From: Dryomyza anilis
Taxonomy: Eukaryota; Arthropoda; Insecta; Diptera; Dryomyzidae
Length of the DNA: 64,000 nucleotides
Direction of reading: 5' to 3'
Assembly: GCA_951804985.1 (NCBI GenBank)
Contig: OX638135.1
Location: 10,144,058-10,208,057, forward strand
The position numbers and the translations under genes are program-made. How positions within the stretch are numbered: position 1 is the first letter of the stretch; every line of letters begins with the position of its first letter. The notes under the pieces are model-generated. The model had not been told where the DNA came from. It did not search any database and saw nothing but the letters and a program-made list of their open reading frames with translations. This document shows positions 1-11,600 of this stretch, in pieces.

Positions 1-509
1 TTTATAATATTTAATTGCTAATTAGTCTAAGCATTCATTTCATCATATTAATGAAAAAATGAACATCATATTGATGAATTTTGTTCATCAAACCATATTA
101 ATTTAAATATCATAAATCTTATAAGCATTATAAATACGTAAATGTGTAAATGAAGACCAATTTTTGTTTGAAATTTGATGATATAAAAAATATTAAAAAT
201 GAAAAACACTGAAAAAATACGTTTTTATTTCAATTAATTGAATTATAAATATGATGAATACTGGTTGTTGGTAAATTTTGATTTTGTGTGTATGAAATCA
301 TGCGACTTTATAAATTGTCAATTCCTATAATGTATTACCAAAAAAATTACTTCGTTTGTGGAGTCTCAAATAAATATAAAAAATATGGTGAAACAATTAA
401 AAAAGATATTGGAAACATTTTATCTTTTCAGATGGTGACGTTTCAGAGATTTAATGATTTGAAAAAAAAAATTGTATAAAAAACACTAGTGGTGTTAATC
501 AATTAAATG
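1..509. other. AT-rich non-coding DNA
   Basis: I see no supportable gene. Reading frames here are short and of low complexity. The segment precedes the first TA-flanked MITE and has no recognisable border of its own. Confidence 0.6.
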
Positions 510-511
510 TA

Positions 512-1026
512 CACTGAGGGGAAAAAGTAATAATATTAAATAAAAAAGTAATACATTTAAATACTTTTCGACACGTTTTTCACCCGTAGTCTTTTGTATT
601 TAAATTAAATACTTTTAATTTAAACTTGATGTAAATACTTTTTATTCGAATTTATTACGTACGTAATAAAATTTGAAGTAAATACTTATTATTTAAATTT
701 ATTATGTATGTAATAAAATTTGAAGTAAATACTTTTTATCATTTTAATTTATAACATTTTAGTTTAATCACAACATCATAAATACGTAAATTGGTATTTT
801 AAAAACTATTTATTTCATATAAAGAAGATTAAAAACAGATAAAATTATTATTTTATTTAACTTTTTTCGAAATTTTTAATAAAATTAAATACTTTTTTAT
901 TTATTTTGAAATTAAATACGCACGTAATATTTTTTGTATGGAGTATTACGTTTTTTATTACAAAAATATTTAAATCAAATTTAAATAAATTTTATTTAAT
1001 TTTATTACGTCACTTTTTTCTTAGTG
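512..1026. mobile_element. MITE with TA target duplication, copy 1 (CACTGAG ends)
   Basis: A 515-bp non-coding element begins CACTGAGGGGAAAAAGT and ends ACTTTTTTCTTAGTG, which are imperfect inverted repeats that extend inwards as AATAATATTAAATAAA-type sequence. It is flanked on both sides by TA (510-511 and 1027-1028). The interior is made of repeated 'aaatactttt' and 'attacgtacgtaataaa' blocks in both orientations. TA duplication with short inverted repeats is the hallmark of Tc1/mariner-type non-autonomous elements; the family assignment is inferred, since no transposase is present. A second copy lies at 2318-2947. Confidence 0.8.
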
Positions 1027-1028
1027 TA

Positions 1029-1732
1029 CATAAGTAATATGAAGCAGATGGTTTTCGTCAAATGAATTTATTGCGCAGTTCGTTTGTTGTCAAAAATAAT
1101 AAATTATTAAAGTTTATTATTAAAGCAGTTTTTATTTATTTTGCACGAAAGTTCGTTTTCCCTCAATATGTGTCAAAATTCTTTTGCAAACAAATGCATA
1201 TATAAATGTATGTATAAATGTGTTAGTTTAAGGCATTCATGTACACGGATAGAAAAGATTTGTTTGAATATGTTTAAATGTAATAATATAAATATTAGGA
1301 GTAAAATCTAATTACATTATAATTGAATTGTATATTTATTTTGTTCAGATTGAAATATTATTATACGATATTTAAACATAAATTGTTTAAATCGCGGATT
1401 TACATGAATTAACTATATTAATTTTTCTGTAGAAATGTATATTTTTCATCAGATATTAATATATGTATGTTTGATATTTCCGCTATTGATATTGATATTC
1501 CGTTAATAAAAGGTTCTTTGAATTATGTGTATTTGGTCATTCGTGATTGTGATAACGCATTATTTTGATTATATTTTTGTTTGGCAGTACGATATCACAA
1601 TTAAATAAAAACGTTGTCTACTTTTAGCACTCAGTAACACTTACATTAATACTTTTCTTATAGTTCAAAAGTTCTTTTTGGCGAAAGAATTTGTTTAAGT
1701 ACCACCAATTACTGTTGATACCAGATAGTGAT
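1029..1732. other. AT-rich non-coding DNA
   Basis: No coding region, RNA gene or bounded repeat that I can support. It separates the first MITE from the first unit of the 'TAGCACCGCCATTTT' repeat family. Confidence 0.5.
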
Positions 1733-1857
1733 GTGGTGGAAGATAGCACCGCCATTTTGAGATAATCAAAAAATGTATATTGTGCTGATTTGTGCTCGAT
1801 TTGTGTTGGTTGTGCTGCTAATAAAAAGTTGAAACATATGTACAGTTATTTAAAAAA
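1733..1857 (+). repeat. 'GCACCGCCATTTT' repeat family, unit left of HINE insertion
   Basis: This unit carries 'tagcaccgccattttgaga' followed by a run of 'ttgtgct' words. The same sequence occurs in reverse complement at about 20760-20890. That copy continues without interruption through a poly-A tract into 'taggtccaaaattt', whereas here the poly-A is followed by the HINE-like element at 1858. The continuation of this unit resumes at 4051. Confidence 0.75.
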
Positions 1858-2317
1858 AAAACGAGTTGGGAAAGTTAGGTCACATGGGTAAGTTCGGTCA
1901 CATGGGTAAGTTCGGTCACATGGGACGGACTTTTATAGTCGGTACTGCCCGACTATTGAATACCCTACACCTTAATGTGAGATATTTAATTGTATACCTT
2001 AATTTTAAAGTTCTTAATTATGCTGAACCCCCATCCTCAGAATATTATTCACATATCAGAAATTTACGTCTTATATCCCCATAAATTAAAAATTTTATAT
2101 AAAAGTATAAAAAACTATTAAAAAATATTTTGAATAATAAAAGTAGGCGGACCACGCCTATATTAAAAATTTTGTAAGGCTAATATTTCATAGATTTGAT
2201 TTTAACAATTTACGACTAAAATTTCCACTATGAAAACTCGGGAAATAATGTTAAAAAAAATGTAGGTAGATCACGCCTATTTTTGCACCACATATTTTTA
2301 GGTGAATTCTAAGAATA

Positions 2318-2947
2318 CACTGAGGGAAAAAGTAATAAAATTAAATAAAAAAGTAATAAATTTAAATACTTTTCGTCACGTTTTTCACCCGTTGTCTTTT
2401 TTATTTAAATTAAATACTTTTTATTTAAAATTAAAGTAAATACTTTTTATTTAAATTTATTACGTACGTAATAAAATTTGAAGTAAATACTTTTTATTTA
2501 AATTTATTACGTAGGTAATAAAATTTTATGTAAATATTTTTTATTACTTTTTATTAAGATAATAAAGTTTTAATTTAATCACAAAATCATAAACTTGTCA
2601 ATTGGTATTTTAAAACTATTTATTTCATCTAAAGAAGGTTAGGAAAAGATAAAATTATTATTTTTTTACTTTTTCGAAATTTTTTATCACTCACGGTGGT
2701 TCTATAGGTAATTTTGTCGTGGTTACTTTAAAAAAACAAAAATTAATAATGTTAAAAATATTTCTATAATATAATTTTTTTTGAAATAATGAATTTAATT
2801 GCATACGTAATAAAATTAAATACTTTTTATTTAATTTGAAATTAAATACGCGCGTAATATATTTTTGTATAGAGTATTACTTTTTTTATTACAAAAGTAT
2901 TTAAATTAAATTTAAATAGATTTCATTACGTCACTTTTTTCTTAGTG
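2318..2947. mobile_element. MITE with TA target duplication, copy 2 (CACTGAG ends)
   Basis: A 630-bp relative of the element at 512-1026, starting CACTGAGGGAAAAAGT and ending CTTAGTG, with TA at 2316-2317 and 2948-2949. It sits inside the HINE copy at 1858-4050. The intact HINE at 22723-23486 keeps the empty site (reverse complement 'gaattctcataatacg') with a single TA, confirming the TA duplication. It carries about 115 bp more interior than copy 1. Confidence 0.85.
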
Positions 2948-3180
2948 TAAGTTTTAAGTTTTATAATTATATCTTGAATACTTTTCGAGGTATTAGTGCC
3001 CAAAGAGTTATATAAAAGTGACTTGTATGGAGGTGTGCGTGTCCGTTGACCGATTTGGCTCATTTCCAAACTCAGTTTCTACTTTTGGCTCCAACATATT
3101 GAGACGAAATTTTATAGCATTCTGATCAGTATTTCTCAAGATTTTCTGTATTCTTACAGCATGACAGCAAGACAAACAGT

Positions 3181-3917
3181 CCAGCAAGAACACTACCGGT
3201 CATATGAGCAGTAATATTACAAGTATCAAAACTGAAAGTTTCAGTAAAAATTTATATAACATGGTTAAGAGCGTCGGGATAAAATTGACCGAAACTTTTG
3301 TGTGCGTGTGAATTTTTATCTCTTTCACACTCATCTGAAATGAGATACAATTGAATATATGTTTATAACTGTTCTTTTGGTAATAAGTGATGATTAAATT
3401 ACTTGTAAATTTACGAAATATTTTACGTAACATAAACTGTTTTAATTTTAAGGTTAGGGACGGTTAAATTAATAGTAAATTAACCAAAATTAGACCAAAT
3501 AAAACCAAAAAACTCAAAATTCTATAGTTTTCATTTTTATTGCGTTGAATATAATGCGCATTACATTCAACATGTTTGCATTACAAAATTGTCTATTAAA
3601 ACGAATTTTGTTTGCCGTTGTTTTGCTTCCTTCCATGCATTTGTTTAATGCAGATGACCTAATATGAATAGATAAATAAGCAATATATTCAAATATTCTT
3701 TTCAATATACTTTCATTTAGTGTTTATCAATTGTTTATAATTTAAGTAACATATTTTTTCAACTCCTGCTGTAGCGGCTAAATATAATAAAACCGACGTG
3801 CAAAAAATATTAGTTTTCATTACTAGTAAAATTACGGGTCATATATCTATCATTTATCCTGCAGGAATGTATTTCAAATTATTTATGTATGAGTTTCGGT
3901 AAGACATGTCTTGCTGG
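3181..3917. mobile_element. Putative inverted-repeat element inside the HINE copy
   Basis: About 737 bp that is absent from the other type-2 HINE copy at the corresponding place. Its ends are CCAGCAAGAACACTACCG and CGGTAAGACATGTCTTGCTGG, which are inverted and imperfect. Further in, GTAATATTACAAGTATC pairs with an inverted GTAATTTTACTAGTAAT. I could not find a convincing target duplication, so the superfamily is not assigned and the borders may be off by several bases because the host sequence is itself a GTCY-type repeat. Confidence 0.5.
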
Positions 3918-4050
3918 GAGACGGACTGACAGACAGACGGACATAGCTAAACGGATATGTATACTTGTCCATACCGCACACGCCTCCTAAGGGGCGTTAC
4001 AATATATGCATAAAGTTATTATACCCTGTACCTCATAGGTGTAGGGTATA

Positions 4051-4600
4051 AAAATAGGTCCAAAATTTTGGAAGCTATTTTGTAATTAATTTTTTTCGTA
4101 GTTTGGGCAGAATTGTGCTCAACTTGTGCTGGTTGTGCTAGCAAACAATAATAAAAAATATTAAAAAGAAGAAAATTTAAAATTTAAAAATAATTTTCGG
4201 TGGAAGTTAGCACCGCCATTTTGATATATATATTTTTTTGATATTTGTGTTTGACTTGTGCTACTAAACTTGTGCTACTAATCGATAGTAAAAAATAATT
4301 TATTTTGATTGAATTAAAAATCAAAAAACTATGTGGAAGTTAGCACCGCCATTTTCGAAAATATTTTTTTTCACATTTGTGCTGGATTGTACTCAAATTG
4401 TGCAGGTTGTGCTACTTAGAACTAATCAAAAATATTTGACCGTTACCGAATTAAAATTCATACAATATTTCGAAGTTAGCACCGCAATTTTTTAAAATTT
4501 ATTTTTTTGATAATTGTGCTCTGCTGGCTTGTGCAGAATTTGTGTTGCTTGTGCTACTAAAAAACTATATGAAATTTTTATGAAATAACATAGAAAAAAA
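4051..4600 (+). repeat. Tandem 'GCACCGCCATTTT' units (~130-140 bp period)
   Basis: Three diverged units begin with 'ggaagttagcaccgcc' or a variant near 4201, 4333 and 4470; a weaker one starts at about 4068. Each carries several 'ttgtgct' words followed by an A-rich part. The same family runs in reverse complement at 8219-8386, 15731-15899 and 20673-20890. No coding capacity. I do not recognise the family. Confidence 0.7.
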
Positions 4601-4814
4601 ATTAAAACTAAAATATTTTTTAAACTACACGTATGCACTAACACGCATGCATAATACGAAAAAATTGTAGCATAGTTTTAGGGTTAGAAAAACACAGGGT
4701 GAGCAACATTAAATAAAAATAAAGATACTTTTCTGTTTTTTTGAATGTTAGTTTTTTCGAATGGATGATAATATTTTAAACTATTTTTTTGATATTTGTT
4801 TCACATTGTAGTTA

Positions 4815-6640
4815 GTAATTAAAACCAGGAACTTTGTTATATCGGTTCCGGTTGCTTGATTTTATAAAATGGCGATTCCGGTTCCATCAACCGGTTACGG
4901 TTTCCATTTGGGTTCCATCATATTATTAAACCGTTTATTCAACTTAAAAAAAAAAAAAAAAGTTTATCAATATAAACATTTATTTATTTATTTTTTTCTA
5001 TTTTTTGAAATATGTTAATTTCTGAGTTAATAAGAAGGAAAAAAATGAATTCGTGGTTTTTATTTATTCAAAGAATCATCTATTTTGGATCTTTTTTTGA
5101 GTCGAATTCGAATTTGAAAACTTTTTCTCGCGTTCTCATATTAGAAAGCTTTAAATCATCACGCTGTAACGTATCTGTTTCGCTCGACGTATTTATCATT
5201 GATATACTGGATTCGTGACCATTCTCCAATGTTGACACACTTTTTTAAATGCGTAATTGCTTTAGCATTTTGTGAGTCGGAAATAATTACCTTGAACCGT
5301 GGGTCGAAGAATTTCGCTGAAACGTCATTGTCCATCAGCTTAGTTTCTTTTGCAAAAATTTGGCGCTATTTCTTAATGTTGAAAAACTGCTAAAATTTGT
5401 CTATTCTAAACTATCGCCGAAAGTTCTCATCGTAACATAAAAAAATAAAAAAACTGATCATGAAAATGATGATTCATTCATTAAATATGAAATGTTATGC
5501 ACTGATTTGATTTTTTTGCACTTTTGACACAAACAGAACTTACACAGAACACATTTTAAAACTGTTCGTATTTTATAACTATATGCTTGCGACCGCGATA
5601 CCATTTATAATCCAAGATGCTAAATGTATTTCCGTATTTACTAAAACATTAATGTTCTCACAATTTAGTAATTTATTCGTAAAATGTAAGTCTTATTTTT
5701 AAAATATGATCTTCTTTCGTAAAAAAATTATAATAAAAAATAATATATATTGAAATTTTTAAACGAATAATAAAACGAAATATTCGTAATTTTGTTGTTG
5801 TTTAAATTTTGCGAATATTAATTCGTAATATATACGAATCGTTTGTAAAAAATATTTTGGAAAAAAGATATTACAAATTTACGAAATATATACTACGAAA
5901 AAATATTACGTAAAATGTCTTAGAAATTATTTTGTGTGTAAATATGCAACCATATCAAGCGAGTTTGACAATCAAGAATATGTTTATTGGCCTTTTCCGT
6001 TTTGACAATGTACATGAAATTTGACGTTCTTAATTTTTAAATTAATTGACGCGCATTTGCTATTAATTCCGTTGCAGTAAAATCATTTTGTAATGCATCT
6101 CCTACTGCACAATTTATCTTAAAACCAAACTGAAACCGATCATGCATACATGGTGTAAAATTATAAGAATAATGCATAGGTAAATACTAAAGCTACATAC
6201 GGGGAAAAATATGTTTTGCAGCAAACATATTATGTTACACGTTACATACATGAATTTCCTGGATTTTAAAATGAATATGAAAAATAGAAGAAGAATAACC
6301 GTAAGTCATGAAATGAATACCAAAATAATTTGGAATTAAAAGTAAAATCCAGGTGACAACATCAAATTTATGATTGCAAATGTATTATGTTTGCGGCAAA
6401 CAAATTTTTGAGCTGAGCGTAGAGTACAAAAATTTAAAATGCATCAACCAAACTACACAGCATTATCATATTCCTTTCATCGCTTTCATGCTCGCATTCC
6501 ACCATCAAATTAACAGAAACGTTATGAAATTTTTTTGGAACCTCTTATTTTATACGTTCTGGTACCATTGAAAAAAAAAATAAGGGTTCCGGTTCCATCC
6601 AAAATTGTTAATACGATTCCGGTTCAGTTCCAGTTCGAAA
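4815..6640. mobile_element. Possible non-autonomous element with GGTTCCGGTTCC motifs
   Basis: Clusters of 'ggttccggtt' occur at about 4845-4925 and again at 6575-6640, both in the same orientation, bracketing 1.6 kb of AT-rich sequence. This resembles the subterminal motif arrays of the hAT elements elsewhere in the window. I could not identify terminal inverted repeats or a target duplication, so the call is tentative. The same structure is repeated at about 12355-14180 in the right copy of the 4-kb duplication. Confidence 0.3.
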
Positions 6641-6890
6641 AAAATCAAATTGATTTCGTTCCACAAAAATTGATCGATTTGAATTAAATTGGAGGTTATT
6701 ATTTTGTGTACATAAATACATAATTACAAGTTAAATATAAAAAGAAAATAACTTTTTGTTATTAACATTATTGGATTATGTTAGCAATGTTTTAAAATTA
6801 AGAAAATTATTTAATTTTGTTGCAATCTAATGTTTTATGAACAATTAACTAATTTGTAACTTTGACTTTTCCACATGAACTAATGGTATT

Positions 6891-7329
6891 TTATAGTCGG
6901 TCTAAGCCGACTATAAATACCCTACACATATGTGTGGTTACCATTCAAAGTGGTATATAGGTCCCCAGGGTATACAAATCCTGAAAATAACTACAAACTT
7001 TCAATCGCTAAAGAATTTCCATTCATTTGATACCCATATTTACAAATGGATAGGTGTACCGAATTTCGATTTTTTTTAGAAACCACAAGTCGTTTCGCGG
7101 CAAAACATTATTTCCATGTATTTGAGCATGAAGTCAATATATATTTGACCAAAAAAGTTTACCTAAGCACGTATACAGTAAAACTGAAATGTAGATGTAA
7201 ATTTTATATGAGTTATTTGAATATAAATGGTCAGATCACAGGTCACAATGGACCACTTTGCCGGAGATGCTTCCTTCTGGGTGTTACAATCGGCGTCCCA
7301 AATTAAATATACCCTTTCACTCTTATACC
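6891..7329 (-). mobile_element. HINE/DINE-1-like element, type 1, internally deleted
   Basis: Minus-strand copy with the 3' hairpin (6892-6917), the 'acacatatgtgtgg' block and the 'ggagatgcttccttctgggt' 5' block. The middle, including the GTCY microsatellite, is deleted after about 7255. It lies head-to-head with the forward copy at 7473-8200, so the pair forms a large inverted repeat. Duplicated with its surroundings at 14431-14869. Confidence 0.75.
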
Positions 7330-7472
7330 TGAGACAGACATCTGGTATTCATATCGTAGTATTTGAAATACTAGATGTGTGTCTCACAATATTATAATAT
7401 TTGTGTAGTATTCGTTGATTTCATTGTGGTATTTATCTGGTACAAATACCACGAAACTATTCGTAGTATTTT

Positions 7473-8200
7473 TATACCCTACACTAAGAGTGAAAGGGTA
7501 TATTCAGTTTGGTACGCCGTTTGTAACACCCAGAAGGAAGCATCTCCGGTAAGGAAAAGTATATATATTCTTGATCAGCATGACCTCCTGAGTCGATTTA
7601 GCGATGTCCGTCTGTCTGTCCGTCTGTCTGTCCGTCTGTCTGTCTGTCCGTTTGTCTGTTGAAATCCCTACTACTTTTAAAATTGAAGAGCTAGATAAAT
7701 GAAACTTATAACTTAGATTACTAATATACCTACGCTGTATGTGCGAAATTGGCGAGATCGGTCCATTGTGACCTATGATCCGACCACTTATGTTCAAATA
7801 CCTCATATAAAATGTACATATAAAGATCAATTTTTATGTATACGTGCTTAGGTAAACTTTTTTGGTCAAATATATATTGACATCATGCTCAAATACATGA
7901 TAATAATGTTTTCCGGCGAAAACACTTGTGGTTCACAAAAAAAATATCGAAATTCGGCACACCTACCCATTTGTAAATATGGGTATCAAATGAATGGAAA
8001 TTCTTCAGCGATTGAATGTTTGTAGTTATTTTCAGGATTCGTATACTCTGGTGACCTATATATCACTTTGAATGGTAACCACACATATGTGTAGGCTATT
8101 TATAGTCGGCTTAGACCGACTATAATTTTGATAATCCTAACTATCATAATTACACCTACTTTAAAATATCCCATGTGATCTAACCTTCCCAACTGGTTTT
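7473..8200 (+). mobile_element. HINE/DINE-1-like element, type 1
   Basis: Starts TATACCCTACACTAAGAG, whose TATACCCT pairs with AGGGTATA about 22 bases later. Then come 'ggaagcatctccgg', the core 'ttgatcagcatgacctcc', a GTCY microsatellite, the subterminal block 'tgtgtaggct', the hairpin ATAGTCGG-cttaga-CCGACTAT and the 3' end CCCAACTGGTTTT. This is the layout described for HINE/DINE-1 elements that move with Helentron machinery. The element encodes nothing; apparent frames across the microsatellite are spurious. Its right-hand counterpart at 15013-15712 differs much more than the surrounding duplicated DNA. Confidence 0.82.
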
Positions 8201-8218
8201 ATTTTTAATTCAATCCAA

Positions 8219-8386
8219 ATAAATTATTTTTTACTATCGTTTAGTAGCACAACCAGCACAAGTCAAGCGCTACACAGCACAAATATCAAAAAAAAATATA
8301 TCTCAAAATGGCGGTGCTATGTTCCACCGAACATTATTCTTAATTTTCTCAATTTTTAATATTTTTTATTATTGTTTGCTGGCACA
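8219..8386 (-). repeat. 'GCACCGCCATTTT' repeat family, reverse copy (left duplicate)
   Basis: Reverse complement of the family at 4051-4600, recognisable by 'agcacaaccagcacaagtc' and 'aaaatggcggtgct'. It ends at the 'cccagataggaatt' border of the 'caagcctgg' block. Repeated at 15731-15899. Confidence 0.7.
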
Positions 8387-8664
8387 ACCCAGATAGGAAT
8401 TTCCAGGCTGCAACAGAAGTGCCAGACTTGTTACAAGCTTGACTACCAAGGCTTGGTATATCGGGTCAGATACAAGCCTGTCACAATCGTCACTCACAGA
8501 CTCCACACAGGCTTTGGTATATCAAGCAAGACACAAGCCTGGAATATTTGTTATTCCCAGATTTCAAACAAGCCTCGTTTGTTTAGATTAGACACAAGAC
8601 TGGGACAAGCGTCACTCCCAGACTTTACACGGGCCTTGTTAGTCTACACGCAGAGAAATAATAT
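8387..8664. repeat. 'acaagcctgg' tandem block, truncated by the LINE
   Basis: Diverged tandem copies of words such as 'acaagcctg', 'ccagact' and 'tcactcccag', beginning at the border 'cccagataggaatt'. The block is cut at 8664 by the LINE; the intact counterpart begins at 15900 and continues past 16176. Confidence 0.65.
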
Positions 8665-11600
8665 ATATTTTTTTTTTTTTTGTACAAATTAACCAACGCT
8701 CAGGGGATGCCCCTATTCGTGCAATGCACAGTGTTGATCGTAAGAAAGGATTATAGGTTAAAAGGAGGAGGAAAGATGGAGTAGTGTCGGTGGATGTTTG
8801 CTTTAAATTTCCCAATATTAAAAATGTCGGGAAAAACAGAGGCAGGGAGATTGTTCCACAAACGTATCGTGCGACTGAAGAACGAATTATCTCTGTAATG
8901 CGTGGTTCTGTTGAGAACCGAGTGAACTACGAAGGGGTGGGCTTGGTTCGACGCCCGAGTAGAACGAGAGAAAACACGACCTGGTGGAATCAGGCCATGT
9001 ATTTCCCTCGAACACTTACCATTGTAATACCTATAAAACAGGCTTACACACCCTACGGTCCTTCGGTGCTCAAGAGAACCAATAGAGGATGAAATATTTT
9101 CATCCCCTATTAAATATATTGCACGTTGTTGGATTCGATCCAGGAACTCCAAAGAAGATTTTGAAGCCCCTGCCCATATGTGCGAATTGTATTCCATCTT
9201 AGGCCGAATATAGGTGGTGTAGACAATGCGCAAGTCAGCGGGAGTGAAGTATGTCTTACACCGTTTCAAAAAATCGAGGCACTTGGCCGCTTCTTTCGAC
9301 ACATCAAATATGTGATCATTCCAACGGAGGTCACATTGAATTGATATACCCAGAACGTCAAGAGCAGCTGACTGCGCAATATCCACAGAGTCCATATGGA
9401 GGGGAGGGAGGGGTGAATCCATTCTTTTGTGAGATAACAGACAACATTGGGTCTTGCTAGCATTAAAATCAACTCTATTTGCAAGACCCCACTCAGAGAT
9501 TGTTTTAAGGTCATTATTGAGTGTATCATTCATTGTGCGCCTTTTACTCTCAATCTCCAAAGAGTTTGGGCGCTTGTTGAACGAATATGAGTGACAAATG
9601 TTACTGTCATCTGCAAAGGAATGGATTGGGTTCTGGGTCGATGACAGAAGGTCATTGATAAAAACCAGAAATAGGGACGGGGATAGGACAGAACCCTGCG
9701 GGACTCCAGAATTGATGGAATGTTGTTCTGAGAAAACACCATCCATCGCAACTCGTATTGAACGACCCTGGAGAAAACTCGATATCCATCGAATAAACGA
9801 ATTACCGACACCATATGCAATAAGTTTTGATACCAGGGCTTCATGCCACACTCGATCAAAAGCCTTGGAAATATCAAGAGCAACCACCTTACTCTCCCCG
9901 AAAAGATGAATACAATTATTCCACTTTTCGGAGAGGACCGCCATCAAGTCACCGGTGGACCTGGTCCTACGGAAACCATATTGCCGGTCACTAAGTAATT
10001 CGTTTCGCTCCAGATAGTTCACAAGGTGGAAGTTTATTACGCTTTCCATTACCTTGGATAGCGCAGAGCATATTGCAATGGGTCGGTAATTAGCAGGGTT
10101 CGTAGCCTCACCCTTTTTCGGAACTGGCTGGACATTGGCAACCTTCCAGCAAGATGGAAAAACTCCTGTCGTGTAGGAGATGTTGAAAAGGTTACGCAAT
10201 GGACAAGCCAGCGTTGACGCACACTTCTTCAACACATGGGCAGATATGCCATCAGGCCCGGAGGCTTTGTTAATATTGAGATTTGCTAAAACATTTTTAA
10301 CTGCCCGAGTTCGAAAATGTATCTCCGGCATTGCAGAAGAAACAAATTCGACGACGGGCAGTGGTTGATTGCTATCTGGGAGCGTTGAATTATTTGCAAA
10401 TAATTTAGCCAAGAGATTAGCTTTATCAACCGGGTCAGTGAAGGTCTGGCCATTCATAACAAGGGTTGGAGTAGACGATGTCGTCTGATTCTTCACCCTT
10501 TTAACAAATGACCAGAAATTTTTACTACCTCTATGGTAGAGAAGGACCTTTTTGCGCGCGTTTTGTTCGTGTAGAAACTTTTCACGTGCGATCACGGCAT
10601 TACAGCGATTCCTAGCCTGTATGCGAAGTCTTTCAGTATCAGCATTCTTATTAGAACGCCAATTCTGAAAGGCTTCCTCTTTCGACCTGACTGCAATCCT
10701 GCAAGTCTCATTAAACCAAGAGTGGTCCTTGGGTTTAATGCTAATCTTTTTAGAAGGTATGAAGGACCGCATACCCAATAAAATAATATTTTGTACCATT
10801 AAGGCCGCGGCATTTATGTCTCTATCTGCGAAACACAATTTCCAATTAAAGTTGCGAAAAAAATCATTTAACGCAACCCAATTTGCTTTTTTGTAAAGCC
10901 ATACAGTTCTCTTCGGGGCTTTAATCGAAGAGACGCGTAAACTAGAATACGAAAATGCAGCGGAAACAATACAGTGGTCGGAATTACCAAGAGGTGCAAG
11001 GACTTTTACATTATATTTTTCATGATGCGAAGTCAGAAAAAGGTCTAGGACTTTTTGGCTCTGCCCGCCGACGCGTGGGAGGTACGTCGGCTCCTTCACC
11101 AGTTGCGTGAGTTGATTGCACTCGGCAAACAGCTCAACATAACAACCCTCCTGTGTTGATAGACCCGAGTGGCTCAACCAAGTGGCGTTGTGCACATTAA
11201 AGTCACCAGCAACAACAATTTCACTGCCTGGAAACTGTTCCAAAATATTTGAGATCGAATCTGATAGTGCATCTAACTTGTTACAGGTAGAAACCCTATC
11301 TAGATTCGGACTCCTATAAATAAAACACAAGTGCATGATGTGTTGCAAGATTTTGAATTTAATCCACATAGAATTAAATTCATTGTCCGAAACACTATGT
11401 TGCTGCTGGTGCTGGTACGCAACGTCACTTCGAATAAAAAGGGCGAGACCCCTATGGGCAGAGAATAATGGCAGTAGGTGGTACCCTGGTATCTGAAAAT
11501 CCAGCGGATCTGCACCCTCACTAACCTGGGTTTCACCTAATGCCATTATATGTGGCCTATAGACAAACACATGTTCATACACAGAGAAAAAATTCGACCT

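Larger units (their letters stand above)
1858..4050 (-). mobile_element. HINE/DINE-1-like element, type 2, interrupted copy
   Basis: Reverse-oriented copy of the element seen whole at 22723-23486. Read on the minus strand it starts TATACCCTACACCTATGAGG, passes the 'ccttaggaggcgtg' and GTCY-type region, and ends with a hairpin (stem ATAGTCGG/CCGACTAT near 1935-1960) and CCCAACTCGT. A 5' subterminal inverted repeat, a GTCY microsatellite and a 3' hairpin match the known HINE/DINE-1 (Helentron-derived) layout. It is broken by a MITE (2318-2947) and by a second inverted-repeat element (about 3181-3917). An 18-bp block 'cacatgggtaagttcggt' is tandemly repeated near 1878-1925. Non-autonomous; no protein is encoded. 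Confidence 0.75.
4666..8664. repeat. ~4-kb duplicated segment, left copy
   Basis: This 3,999-bp segment recurs at 12206-16176. The offset is 7,540 bp up to a contracted microsatellite and about 7,512 bp afterwards. Homology begins at 'tgtagcatag' and ends at 'gagaaataatat', exactly where the LINE poly-A (read as T here) starts. Outside the HINE copy at 7473-8200 I saw only about five substitutions over 2.8 kb; inside that HINE there are about ten substitutions and several indels. The segment contains a possible element with 'ggttccggttcc' motifs, two inverted HINE copies, 'GCACCGCCATTTT' repeat and the start of the 'caagcctgg' block. Confidence 0.9.

Noticed and set aside
5012..6571. Short open frames repeated identically at 12552-14111
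   Set aside because: Identity between copies is due to the 4-kb duplication and not to selection; the frames are under 70 residues and lack any domain.
7504..7830. Open frames across HINE copies (here and at 18785-19102, 36400-36693, 37352-37537)
   Set aside because: They translate the GTCY microsatellite as Thr-Asp-Arg-Gln repeats and recur only because the element recurs; no start context, domain or conservation of coding is visible.
8784..10368. Plus-strand frames opposite the LINE ORF (also 41011-42098 and 45349-45660)
   Set aside because: Antisense shadows of the endonuclease/reverse transcriptase coding region.
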